Of a stretch of DNA of 64,000 bases, positions 33,600-42,269 are shown piece after piece. Each line of letters opens with the position of its first letter. The first letter of the stretch is position 1. The DNA comes from Kaistia algarum (lineage in GTDB: Bacteria > Pseudomonadota > Alphaproteobacteria > Rhizobiales > Kaistiaceae). The notes beneath the pieces are model-generated. The model made no database searches, was not told the origin of the DNA, and saw only the letters and a program-made list of their open reading frames with translations. The DNA lies in the NCBI RefSeq assembly GCF_026343945.1, contig NZ_JAPKNJ010000005.1:130746-194745 (forward strand), in the 5' to 3' direction. The position numbers and the translations under genes are program-made.

Positions 33600-35222
33600 A
33601 TGGACTACGACTACATCGTCGTCGGAGGCGGCAGCTCGGGATGCGTCACGGCGTGGCGTCTGGTCGAGAAGTATGGCGCGCGAGTTTTGATGCTCGAGGC
33701 CGGCCATCTCGACGACAGCATGCTGTTCAAGATGCCGGCCGGCTTCTTCAAGATGCTGGGCGGCAGCAAATATCTGAACATCTACGAATCCGAGCCGCAG
33801 CCGGCCCTCGGCGGTCGCACCTCCAAGGTGCCGCAGGCCAATGTCCTTGGCGGCGGCAGTTCCGTGAATGCGATGATCTACATGCGCGGCAAGCCGTCGG
33901 AATATGCCGAATGGGATGCCGCGGTCGGCAACAATGCCGGCTGGTCGTGGGAGCATATGCTTCCCTATTACACCCGCCTCGAAGGCAATGAGCGGCTGAA
34001 CGGCCCGGCGCACGGCATTGACGGCCCGCTGAAGGTCTCGGACCACAAATATATCTGCGACATGGCCCATGTATTCCTGAAGACGATGCAGGGCATGGGC
34101 GTGCCCTACACGAACGACTTCAATGCCGGCACGCAGTATGGCGCCGGCTTCATGCAGCTGACGACCGACCACGGCAAGCGCTGCAGCGCCTCGGTCGCCT
34201 TCCTCGATCCGATCCGGAAGAACAAGAATTTCTCGCTGAAGACGGGCGCCAAGGTGACCCGGCTCCTGTTCGAGGGCGACAAGGTCGTCGGCGTCGAATA
34301 CGCCCATAAGGGCCAGGTTCATCAGGCGCGCGCGGGACAGGAAGTGATCCTCTGCTCGGGCTCCTATGTGTCGCCGAAGATGCTGATGCTCTCGGGCATC
34401 GGCCCGGCCGCCGAACTCGAAAAGCACGGCATCAAGGTCAGGGTCGATCTCCCGGGAGTCGGCCAGAACCTGCAGGACCATCACGAGGTTCCGGTCAGCG
34501 CCTATACGAACGGCGCCTATGGCTATTTCGGCGAGGAACGCGGCCTCAAAATGTTGGTCAACGGGGTGCAATACCTGTTGTTCAACAGCGGTCCCGTCGC
34601 CTCGAACGGCGCGGAGACCTGCGCCTTCGTCAACCCAATCACCCGCGACAGCGACACGACGGTCAAGATCTACTGCGTCGCGATGATCTATCTCGACCGC
34701 GACGTGTTCGACGCCAAGCCCGGCCATGGCGTGACGTTCACCCTATGCCTGATGCGGCCCAAGGCGCGCGGCAATCTCAAGCTGAAGTCGGCGAACCCTC
34801 TGGACAACGTCGTCATCAACCCGAACTTCCTCGGTCACCCCGACGATTTGGCGACGGAGATCGCCGCGATCCGCTACGCCCGCGAGATCCTGGCCAGCCG
34901 TCCGATGAAGGATACGATTTCGCAGGAGGTTCTGCCGGGTCCCGACATCCAGACGGATGACGAACTCGCAGCCTTCTGCCGCCGCACGGTCAAGACCAAC
35001 TACCACCCAGTCGGAACCTGCGCGATGGGCCTCGAATCCAACCCCATGTCGGTCGTGACGCCGGAACTGAAGGTCAAGGGCGTCCAGTCGCTGAGGATCT
35101 TCGACGCGTCGATCATGCCGAACATCCTGAGTTCGAACACCAACGCGCCGACCATGGCGATCGCCGACAAGGCGGTATCGATGATGATGGGAGAAGCGCC
35201 ACTGCCGCCCGCGCAGATCTAG
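33600..35222 (+). CDS. GMC-family FAD oxidoreductase (choline dehydrogenase-like)
   Basis: The 540-residue flavoprotein has the dinucleotide-binding start DYDYIVVGGGSSGC, the GMC signature 1 region with GGGSSVNAMIYMRG, and the catalytic histidine region NYHPVGTCAMG near the C-terminus. ATG 33,600 follows GGAGGAAAAC. Family members oxidise alcohols or sugars. Substrates include choline, sorbose and other polyols. It is co-directional with the solute-binding protein gene 70 bases downstream, so it probably works on the imported substrate or its alcohol form. No signal peptide is present. Confidence 0.88.
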   Translation: MDYDYIVVGGGSSGCVTAWRLVEKYGARVLMLEAGHLDDSMLFKMPAGFFKMLGGSKYLNIYESEPQPALGGRTSKVPQANVLGGGSSVNAMIYMRGKPSEYAEWDAAVGNNAGWSWEHMLPYYTRLEGNERLNGPAHGIDGPLKVSDHKYICDMAHVFLKTMQGMGVPYTNDFNAGTQYGAGFMQLTTDHGKRCSASVAFLDPIRKNKNFSLKTGAKVTRLLFEGDKVVGVEYAHKGQVHQARAGQEVILCSGSYVSPKMLMLSGIGPAAELEKHGIKVRVDLPGVGQNLQDHHEVPVSAYTNGAYGYFGEERGLKMLVNGVQYLLFNSGPVASNGAETCAFVNPITRDSDTTVKIYCVAMIYLDRDVFDAKPGHGVTFTLCLMRPKARGNLKLKSANPLDNVVINPNFLGHPDDLATEIAAIRYAREILASRPMKDTISQEVLPGPDIQTDDELAAFCRRTVKTNYHPVGTCAMGLESNPMSVVTPELKVKGVQSLRIFDASIMPNILSSNTNAPTMAIADKAVSMMMGEAPLPPAQI

Positions 35223-35290
35223 GGAGGGTTTGTCGGACCGGGCAGGACGATCGACACGGAGGAGACAGTATCAACATGGAGGAAACCGCA

Positions 35291-36628
35291 ATGAACAAGA
35301 AGAACCAGTCGAATTTCATGATGCCGAACCGCCGGCAGGTCGTCGGCGGCCTCGGCGCCGCACTCGGACTGGGCGCCTTCGGACGCGCCTTCGCACAGTC
35401 CAATGCCGCGGACTGGAAGAAGTTCTCGGGCACCAACCTGCGCCTGCTTCTGGTGAACCATTGGTGGACCGACGCCATCAAGTCGCGCATCGCCGAATTC
35501 GAGGCGCTGACGGGCATGACGGTCACGCTCGATATCCTTACCGAGGATAACTACTACCAGAAGGCCGCCGTCGAACTCTCGGCCGGCACCAGCAATTACG
35601 ACGCGCTCATGGTCGGCAATCTTCAGGCCGGGCAGTACATGTCCGCCGGCTGGCTCGCGCCTCTCGGCGACATCATCGGCAGCAACGCCATCATCGATTC
35701 GAGCTGGTACAATATGGACGACGTCTTCGCGTCGGGCCGCGCTGCCGGCACGATGCAGAACAAGCTGATGGCGCTGCCGATCAGCACCGAATGCGAAGTC
35801 GTCATGTATCGCACCGATCTTCTGGAAAAGGCCGGGATCGGCCCGATCGAGACGATGGACCAGTTGGTCAGCGCCGCATCCGCCCTCAACAAGGATGGCG
35901 TCTCGGGCATCGTCGGTCGCGGCCGTCGCGGCCTCGACATCGTCTGGGTCTGGACCGGCTATCTCCTCACCCAGGGCGGCGATTTCTTCAAGGACGGCAA
36001 GTCGGCCCTCGGCAGCGACGCCAGCAAGATGGCGGCCGACACCTATCTGAACAAGCTGCTCAAGCAGAACGGCCCGCAGGGTACGGCCAACATGTCGTGG
36101 CTGGAAGCTTCGGCCGTGTTCAAGGAAGGCAAGGCTGCCCTCTGGACCGACGCGAGCGGCCTGCTGGCGGTGACGCTGGACAAGAGCACGAGCAAGGTGG
36201 CCGACACGGTCGGCGCCTATGCGTGGCCGTCCTCCGGCAGCAACGCGCCGGCGCCGAACTACTGGTTCTGGCTGATCGGCATGCCCGCCAAGAGCAAGAA
36301 CCCCGACGCGGCCTCGCTGTTCATCGCCTGGGCGACCTCGCCGGAAGTGTCGATGCAGGTCGGCCGCAAGACCGGGTCGCCGGTGGCGCGCGCTTCGGTG
36401 TGGGCCGACGAGGACTTCACCAAGTTCTTCCCGGGCAACACGGCGGCGCAGGTATCGAAGAGCCTCGCCAGCGTCCAGCCCGAACGGGTGCCGTTCTCCG
36501 ATCCGAAGTTCCCGCAGGTCGTCGATGCGCTTTCGGTCGAACTGGTCAACATCCTGACCGGCTCGAAGGATGTCGACACGGGAATGAACGACGCCAATAC
36601 GGCGGTCGACGAAGTCATGAACGGCTGA
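35291..36628 (+). CDS. ABC transporter extracellular solute-binding protein (sugar type)
   Basis: The 445-residue periplasmic protein begins with a twin-arginine-like signal (PNRRQVVGGLGAALGLGAFG, cleavage near AFAQS). It continues as a cluster-B binding protein with paired lobes (LRLLLVNHWWTDAIKSRIAE, YYQKAAVELSAGTSNYDALM). ATG 35,291 has GGAGGAAACC upstream and is preferred to the ATG five codons earlier, which would place the ribosome site inside the gene. It lies 7 kb from the permease/ATPase operon with the same regulon boxes and is its likely binding protein. A strong terminator follows. Confidence 0.88.
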   Translation: MNKKNQSNFMMPNRRQVVGGLGAALGLGAFGRAFAQSNAADWKKFSGTNLRLLLVNHWWTDAIKSRIAEFEALTGMTVTLDILTEDNYYQKAAVELSAGTSNYDALMVGNLQAGQYMSAGWLAPLGDIIGSNAIIDSSWYNMDDVFASGRAAGTMQNKLMALPISTECEVVMYRTDLLEKAGIGPIETMDQLVSAASALNKDGVSGIVGRGRRGLDIVWVWTGYLLTQGGDFFKDGKSALGSDASKMAADTYLNKLLKQNGPQGTANMSWLEASAVFKEGKAALWTDASGLLAVTLDKSTSKVADTVGAYAWPSSGSNAPAPNYWFWLIGMPAKSKNPDAASLFIAWATSPEVSMQVGRKTGSPVARASVWADEDFTKFFPGNTAAQVSKSLASVQPERVPFSDPKFPQVVDALSVELVNILTGSKDVDTGMNDANTAVDEVMNG

Positions 36629-36650
36629 TCGAGGCCCGTTCCCGATACTG

Positions 36651-36680
36651 GAAGCCCCGCCTCGCGCGGGGCTTCCTTTT
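36651..36680 (+). terminator. Intrinsic terminator between convergent genes
   Basis: GAAGCCCCGC pairs with GCGGGGCTTC around a CTCGC loop, followed by CTTTT. It lies 23 bases after the solute-binding protein stop and just before the convergent aldo/keto reductase stop, so it may terminate both directions. Confidence 0.85.
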
Positions 36681-36686
36681 CCCGCC

Positions 36687-37709
36687 TCAGGGCGTCGGCG
36701 CGTCGGCGCGCAGTAGGTTTTCGTGCTTCAGCTCCGCCCAGAAATCTCCCGGTATCGGATGTTCGATCAGGGCGACATTCGCCTCGACCTCGCTCGGCCG
36801 CACCGCTCCCGGCACCATGGCGCTGACCGCCGGATGGGCCAGCGGAAACTGGATCGCGGCAGCCGCCAGCGGCACGCCATGCCGCGCCGCGACGGCCTCG
36901 ATCTGCGCGACGCGGTCGAGGATCGGCTGCGGCGCGGGCTTGTAATTGTACATCGCGCCCGGGCGCGCCCCGGTGGCCAGGATCCCCGAATTATAGGGTC
37001 CCGCCGTGAGAACGCCGATGCCGCGGCTCTCGCAGAGCGGCAACAACTCGTCGAGCGCCTGCGGTTGCAGCAGCGTATAGCGCCCGGCCAGCATGAAGCA
37101 GTCATAATCGCCGGCCGCCGCGAAATCGAGCAGCGGCCCGATCTCGTTGACGCCGACGCCGACGGCCTTGATCACGCCCTGCGAGCGCAGCTCGGCCAGC
37201 GCCCGGAACGCGCCGTCGCTCGCCTCCTTGAAGCGCTGCCGGTACCCTTCCTCGCCCCAGGTCTGGACATCGACATCGTGGATATGGGCGACGTCGATGC
37301 GGTTCATGCCGAGGCGCTGGAAGCTCTGGTCGATCGCCCGCATCGTGCCGTCATAGCTGTAATCGGCGACCAGCCGGAAATCGAGACCGCCCTTGAAGAC
37401 GCTTCGATCGACCGAACTCCGGTCCTGCGGGACGAGATAGCGGCCGACCTTGGTGCACATGACGAAATCGTCCCGCTCATGCGGCTTCTGGCGCAGCACG
37501 GCGCCGAACCGATGCTCGGAAACGCCCATGCCGTAGAGCGGCGCAGTATCGAACAGCCGCGCGCCGAGCCGGTAGGCAGTCTCGATCGTCTCGGCGGCTC
37601 GCGATTCCGGTATGACCTCGTAGAGATCCCCGAGCGGGGCGCCGCCAAGGCCGAGCAACGTCGTTTCGATTCCGCTCTTCCCGAGCGAGCGCCTGTCCGT
37701 GGCTTTCAC
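36687..37709 (-). CDS. Aldo/keto reductase (aldose dehydrogenase-like)
   Basis: The 340-residue TIM-barrel oxidoreductase has the start RRSLGKSGIETTLLGLGGAP, the catalytic Asp and Tyr in FDTAPLYGMGVSE, the lysine in MCTKVGR and the histidine in VAHIHDVD. It resembles D-threo-aldose (L-fucose) dehydrogenases and pyridoxal reductases, which use NAD(P). A GTG start at 37,709 follows GGGAGG. It is divergent from the AraD1-type gene. Oxidation of a free aldose to the lactone would give the substrate chain for the IlvD/Edd protein. The sugar is not determined. Confidence 0.85.
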   Translation of the reverse strand: MKATDRRSLGKSGIETTLLGLGGAPLGDLYEVIPESRAAETIETAYRLGARLFDTAPLYGMGVSEHRFGAVLRQKPHERDDFVMCTKVGRYLVPQDRSSVDRSVFKGGLDFRLVADYSYDGTMRAIDQSFQRLGMNRIDVAHIHDVDVQTWGEEGYRQRFKEASDGAFRALAELRSQGVIKAVGVGVNEIGPLLDFAAAGDYDCFMLAGRYTLLQPQALDELLPLCESRGIGVLTAGPYNSGILATGARPGAMYNYKPAPQPILDRVAQIEAVAARHGVPLAAAAIQFPLAHPAVSAMVPGAVRPSEVEANVALIEHPIPGDFWAELKHENLLRADAPTP

Positions 37710-37750
37710 TGCAACCTCCCTTTCCTGCGATTGGCGAGAATGGTACATTA

Positions 37751-37767
37751 CTCATATTATATTGGAA
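37751..37767 (+). promoter_or_regulatory. Weaker operator-like box between the reductase and AraD1-type genes
   Basis: CTCATATTATATTGGAA shares the CTCATA start and AT-rich body with the boxes at 28,683 and 30,738 and lies in the divergent promoter region. The match is partial. Confidence 0.3.
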
Positions 37768-37804
37768 GTGTGTGAAACCAATCGCACCGATCCTGGGAGG
37801 AAGA

Positions 37805-38788
37805 ATGCGCCTCGTACAGTTCTTGGGCACGGGGGACGAGCGCCGTGTCGCGGCCCTGGTGGACGGCGCGAAATCCTATCGCGCGGTGGCGGCGGAATCG
37901 GTGCGCGGTCTGGCGTTGGACGCTCATAGCGCCGGTCAATCCCTGGCCGAACACGTCCGGGACCGGTTGAGGGTGGAAGAAGTCGACGTCGAGACACTGC
38001 ATCGGGAAAGGCGCCTGCTGCTGCCGCTCGATCATCCCGAACCCTCCCGCGTGACGATCGGCATCACCGGCCTCACCCATCTCGGCAGCGCCCAGCAGCG
38101 CGACGCCATGCACGCGAAGATGCAGGCGGAAACGCTCAGCGACAGCATGAAGATGTTCAAGCTCGGCGTCGAAGGCGGCAAGCCGGCACCGGGCGAGATC
38201 GGCGTGCAGCCGGAATGGGCCTATAAGGGCGACGGCGACTGGATGGTTCCGCCGGGCGCGCCGATCGAACAGCCGGACTATGCGGAGGATGGCGGCGAGG
38301 AGGCCGAGATCGTCGGCCTATATGTCATCGCCGATGACGGCACGGTCCTCCGTGTCGGCTATGCGCTCGGCAATGAATATTCCGACCATGTCATGGAACG
38401 TCGCAACTACCTCTACCTCGCCCATTCCAAGCTGAGGCAATGTTCGTTTGGACCGGAACTGCTTGTCGGCGAACTGCCGCAGGACGTGCACGGCCGCGTC
38501 AGCATCCTCCGCCAGGATCAGGCCGTCTGGTCATCGCCCTTCCTGTCGGGCGAAGCCAATATGAGCCACTCCATTTCGAACCTGGAGCGGCACCATTTCA
38601 AATATTCGGGCTTCCGGCGCGCCGGAGACGTCCATGTCTATTTCTACGGAGCCGGCATCCTCAGCTTCGGCGAGGTGGTCTTGCAGGCGGGTGACATCTG
38701 CAAGGTGGAGTCGCCGCTGTTCGGCCTGCCGCTGGTGAACCCGATCGTGAAGGGAACGCGGACCGAGCCAACGATCCTGGCACTCTGA
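37805..38788 (+). CDS. AraD1/FAH-family enzyme (2-keto-3-deoxy sugar acid processing)
   Basis: The 327-residue protein has the FAH-fold metal site region EEAEIVGLYVIADDGTVLRV and the conserved NEYSDHVMERRNYLYLAHSK segment typical of AraD1-type 2-keto-3-deoxy-arabinonate dehydratases. These convert 2-keto-3-deoxy pentonates to 2,5-dioxo acids or, in relatives, hydrolyse acylpyruvates. ATG 37,805 has GGGAGGAAG upstream. It lies 11 bases before the GMC small-subunit gene and is probably the first gene of that operon. Together with the IlvD/Edd dehydratase it argues for a non-phosphorylative pentose or deoxyhexose pathway. Confidence 0.85.
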   Translation: MRLVQFLGTGDERRVAALVDGAKSYRAVAAESVRGLALDAHSAGQSLAEHVRDRLRVEEVDVETLHRERRLLLPLDHPEPSRVTIGITGLTHLGSAQQRDAMHAKMQAETLSDSMKMFKLGVEGGKPAPGEIGVQPEWAYKGDGDWMVPPGAPIEQPDYAEDGGEEAEIVGLYVIADDGTVLRVGYALGNEYSDHVMERRNYLYLAHSKLRQCSFGPELLVGELPQDVHGRVSILRQDQAVWSSPFLSGEANMSHSISNLERHHFKYSGFRRAGDVHVYFYGAGILSFGEVVLQAGDICKVESPLFGLPLVNPIVKGTRTEPTILAL

Positions 38789-38799
38789 GGAGGAAACCC

Positions 38800-39300
38800 A
38801 TGGCTGAACCCAGCTCCGCGGCGCCAACCGCGGCGGAACGTGCCGAAGTGCTGGCGCGCTTCTGCGACGCCTTGCTGCCCGGTGACGATCTCTTTCCCTC
38901 AGCGACCGCCGTCGGCAGTCAGGGCGTGCTGGCGCTGCGCCTGCGCCGGCATCGCGGCGACCAAGCGGTCGAGGCCCTCATATCGGAATTGCTGGCCCGC
39001 GACGGGCTCGAGGCGCCGATGACGGCCGCGGCGCGTCTCGAGGAAGAAGCGCCGGCCATGTTCGATCTGGCGCGCGTCATCCTCACCTATGCCTATTACG
39101 AGGCGCCGGCCGTGATCGAGGCGATCCGCAGTCTCGGCCATCGATACAATGCCGCGCCGCAGCCCGAGGGATATGCGATGCGGCCGTTCGATCCCGCCAT
39201 CGACACGCCGAACGTGCCGCGGGGCCATTTCGTCGCGACCGACGCCGTGGCGCGGGTCGATCTCAGCGCGCTCGAGTTCCTGGGGGAGGCCGGCCGATGA
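38800..39300 (+). CDS. Small subunit of a GMC dehydrogenase (gluconate/sorbitol dehydrogenase gamma-like)
   Basis: The 166-residue alpha-helical protein resembles the small subunits that accompany three-component membrane GMC dehydrogenases (RAEVLARFCDALLPGDDLFP, LSALEFLGEAGR). No Tat or Sec signal is evident, unlike many gamma subunits, so export would have to rely on the partner or the complex is cytoplasmic. ATG follows GAGGAGGAAACCC. Its stop overlaps the start of the large-subunit gene (ATGA), so the two are translationally coupled and expected to be equimolar. Confidence 0.7.
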   Translation: MAEPSSAAPTAAERAEVLARFCDALLPGDDLFPSATAVGSQGVLALRLRRHRGDQAVEALISELLARDGLEAPMTAAARLEEEAPAMFDLARVILTYAYYEAPAVIEAIRSLGHRYNAAPQPEGYAMRPFDPAIDTPNVPRGHFVATDAVARVDLSALEFLGEAGR

Positions 39301-40940
39301 ACTCGCATTGCGACGTACTGGTCGTGGGAGCCGGGGCGGCGGGCGCCCTGATCGCCAGGACGCTGGCGGAAGCCGGCCTCGATGTCGTGTGCCTCGACCA
39401 GGGCCCCTGGTTTCCGGCGGCCGAGAAGCCGCATTGGCACTCCGACTGGGAATGGCAGCGGGTGACCGACTGGTCGACGACGGTCAACAATCGCCAGCGC
39501 CCCAATGACTATCCGATCGATACGCAATCGGAAAACACGCTGATGTGGAACGGCGTCGGCGGGTCGACGGTCGTCTACACCGCGGTGTGGCCGCGCTTCC
39601 GGCCGAGCGATTTCCGCAAGGGCGTCGAGCACGGCTTGGCGCCGGACTGGCCGATTTCCTATGAGGACCTCGAGCCATTCTATGAGGCGACTGACGCCAT
39701 GATCGGCGTCGGTGGCATGGTCGGCGATCCGGCCATCCCGCCGCGCGGTCCGTTTCAGGTCAGGCCTCCGGCGCACGGCAAGCTCAGCGAAAAGGCGGGA
39801 AGCGCATTCGATCGCCTGGGCTGGCATCGTTGGCCCATGCCGGTCGCCATCCTGGGCGAGGATTTCGACGGCCGGCCGGCCTGCAACAATTGCAGCGCCT
39901 GCCAGAGCGGCTGCCCGACCGGCGCCATGTATGACGTGTCGCTGTCGCTGATGCCGAAGGCGTTGGCCGCCGGGGTGCGCCTCATCCCCAATGCCCGCGT
40001 TGAGCGGATCGAGACAGGCCGCGGCGGCCGGGCCACCGGCGCGGTCTATGTCGATCGCATGACCAGCACCCGCCATCGCCAGACCGCTGATGTCGTCGTG
40101 CTTTGCGGCAACGGAATCGGCACACCGCGCCTGCTGCTTCTATCCTCGGACGCCCGCCATCCGAACGGCCTCGCCAATTCAAGCGGCCAGGTCGGCCGCA
40201 ATTTGATGCATCACAGCGCGGCGATCGTCGATTGCTGGGTCGACGAGGCGCTCGACAGCCATATGGGTGTGATCAACGGCGCCCAGATCAGCGAAGAGTT
40301 TGCCGAGACCGATACGAGCCGCGGTTTCGTCAATGGCTTCACCTTGCACACGGTTCGCCATAACGGAGCCGGCTTTCAAGCTCTAGGCGCCCATAGCGGC
40401 AATCGCGGACCCTGGGGCGAGGCGCATCACGAGACGTTCCGCAAGCGCTTCTCGCGCGGCTTCTCCGTGCTCGTGGTCGGCGATGATCTGCCGGATCCGG
40501 AAAATCGCGTGACGCTCTCCAGCGATCTCGTCGATTCCAGCGGACTGCCGACGGCGAAAGTCGACTACCGTCTGGGGGAGAACGACAAGCGCCTGATCCG
40601 CTTCGGCATCGAGCGGGCCGTGGAAGTCTGCCACGCGGCAGATGGGTTCGATATCACCATCAACGATTTCCACGATCCGGTGAAGGGCTATCAGCCGCCG
40701 ACCTGGCACCTTCTCGGCACCGCGCGCATGGGCTTCGATCCATCGGACTCCGTCGTCAATCTCTGGCATCAGGCGTGGGACGTGCCGAACCTGTTCATCG
40801 TCGACGGCAGCTCGATGCCGACCGGCGCAGCCGTCAATCCCACGAGCACGATCAGCGCTTTGGCGTTGCGCGCGGCTAAGAAAATAGTGGCTGAATTTTC
40901 GACGTTAAGGTCGAGCACTATCGGCTTCCTGAAAGCCTGA
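39297..40940 (+). CDS. GMC oxidoreductase large subunit with four-cysteine cluster
   Basis: The 547-residue flavoprotein has CDVLVVGAGAAGALIARTLA as FAD site, GVGGSTVVYTAVWPRF, and the C-terminal TWHLLGTARMG and AVNPTSTISALALRAA. Unlike the GMC protein at 33.6 kb, it carries CNNCSACQSGC (C196, C199, C202, C206), which resembles the iron-sulfur ligand region of FAD-glucose, gluconate and fructose dehydrogenase large subunits. Electron transfer through an Fe-S cluster is therefore likely. No cytochrome subunit gene follows. The next DNA is an IS remnant, so one may have been lost. Confidence 0.85.
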   Translation: MNSHCDVLVVGAGAAGALIARTLAEAGLDVVCLDQGPWFPAAEKPHWHSDWEWQRVTDWSTTVNNRQRPNDYPIDTQSENTLMWNGVGGSTVVYTAVWPRFRPSDFRKGVEHGLAPDWPISYEDLEPFYEATDAMIGVGGMVGDPAIPPRGPFQVRPPAHGKLSEKAGSAFDRLGWHRWPMPVAILGEDFDGRPACNNCSACQSGCPTGAMYDVSLSLMPKALAAGVRLIPNARVERIETGRGGRATGAVYVDRMTSTRHRQTADVVVLCGNGIGTPRLLLLSSDARHPNGLANSSGQVGRNLMHHSAAIVDCWVDEALDSHMGVINGAQISEEFAETDTSRGFVNGFTLHTVRHNGAGFQALGAHSGNRGPWGEAHHETFRKRFSRGFSVLVVGDDLPDPENRVTLSSDLVDSSGLPTAKVDYRLGENDKRLIRFGIERAVEVCHAADGFDITINDFHDPVKGYQPPTWHLLGTARMGFDPSDSVVNLWHQAWDVPNLFIVDGSSMPTGAAVNPTSTISALALRAAKKIVAEFSTLRSSTIGFLKA

Positions 40941-41130
40941 TTTTCGACGCCACCGGGACCATCCCCGCGCTAATCGCTCGGATATTCGGTTTGGAAAGTT
41001 TGCGTGATTCATTAGCAATACGTCGCCCAGGCGTCCATCAGCTCCCGCCGCTTTTCGACGGCGTCACCGCGCCGACAGGCTCACTCTGAGTGGCCTGCTG
41101 CCGGGTCTATGGACACCCGGTTAGGCTAAT

Positions 41131-42120
41131 TGGACTGCCTCTGGTTCGGTAGACAGGCCCCGCCTATCCTTTGAGCATAGGAGGCAGCCCGTGAGTACAC
41201 CGAGATTTACCCCCGAATTTAAGGAAGAAGCCGTCAAGCAAGTGCGCGATCGTGGCTACGGCGTGCCGGAAGTCGCGGGCTCTCGGGATCAGCCGGGGCA
41301 GCGTCTACTATCTGCCGCGCCCGGTTCCGGCGGCCGATCTGGCCTTGATGCGCCGGATCGACGAGTTGCATCTCGAATACCCCTTCGCCGGCAGCCGCAT
41401 GTTGCAAGGCCTGCTGTTGGCGGAAGGTCACGTCACCGGGCGTCTTCACGTCGCCACGCTGATGAAGCGGATGGGGATCGAGGCGCTCTATCGCCGGCCG
41501 AACACCTCGAAGCCGGCGCTTGGGCACAAGATCTTCCCTTATCTGCTGCGGAAGCTGCCGGCGACGCGTCCCAATCAGGTCTGGGCGATGGACATCACCT
41601 ATATTCCGATGGCTCGCGGCTTCGTCTATCTCGCGGCCGTCGTCGACTGGTTCAGCCGCAAGGTTCTGGCCTGGCGGCTTTCGATCACCATGGATACCGC
41701 CTTCTGCATCGAAGCCGTCGAGGAGGCGATGGCCCGCTTCGGCGCGCCGGATATCTTCAACACCGACCAGGGCTCGCAGTTCACCAGCCGCGCGTTCACC
41801 GCCCCGATGATCGGCGCCGGCATCCAGATCAGCATGGACGGCAAGGGCGCCTGGCGCGACAACGTCTTCGTCGAGCGCCTCTGGAAATCGGTCAAATACG
41901 AAGAGGTCTATCTGCGCGCCTATGCCAGCGTGTCCGACGCGCGCGCTTCGATCGGCCGGTATCTGACCTTCTACAACGGCCGGAGGCTCCATCAGAGCCT
42001 GGGACGGCAGACGCCCGATCAGGCCTACTTCAACGCGCTCCAGCCAATTCCGGCTGCGGCATAACCAAGGCCGAAATCCACTATCGACAGCCCGCAATCT
42101 GTTCAGACAAACCGAGCAGC
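41131..42120 (+). mobile_element. IS3-family element, internally deleted
   Basis: A left end TGGACTGCCTCTGGTTCGGT precedes the transposase frames. A diverged counterpart is present near 42,110-42,120 in the opposite orientation. The fused frame inside has lost the middle of orfA and the start of orfB. The element separates the two catabolic islands and is a different IS3 lineage from the copy at 22 kb. The right end is approximate. Confidence 0.65.
41191..42064 (+). pseudogene. IS3 transposase, orfA-orfB deletion fusion
   Basis: The first 29 codons (STPRFTPEFKEEAVKQVRDR, then GYGVPEVA) are an orfA N-terminus. The sequence then joins, in a different frame, ALGISRGSVYYLPRPVPAAD of orfB. From there the integrase core is intact: VWAMDITYIPM, FNTDQGSQFTS, VFVERLWKSVKYEE, with the tail GRRLHQSLGRQTPDQAYF. 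A deletion of several hundred bases therefore removed the orfA helix-turn-helix and linker. Starting at 41,252 a 270-residue core protein could still be made. Confidence 0.8.
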
Positions 42121-42269
42121 TCTCTCGGCCTTCGACATCTCGCCGGAAGCGAAGGCGAACTCGCGGTGCCGCAAGGAGCTCGAGACACGGCCGTCGATCG
42201 GCACATTGTCAGGCGGCAAGCGCCGCGAGGTGCTGGGGCGACGACCTGGAGAGGCGCCGCCCCGCCCAA

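Noticed and set aside
33480..34727. 415-codon minus-strand frame opposite the GMC oxidoreductase
   Set aside because: No motifs, and it is antisense to a gene with FAD-binding and catalytic signatures and a good ribosome site.
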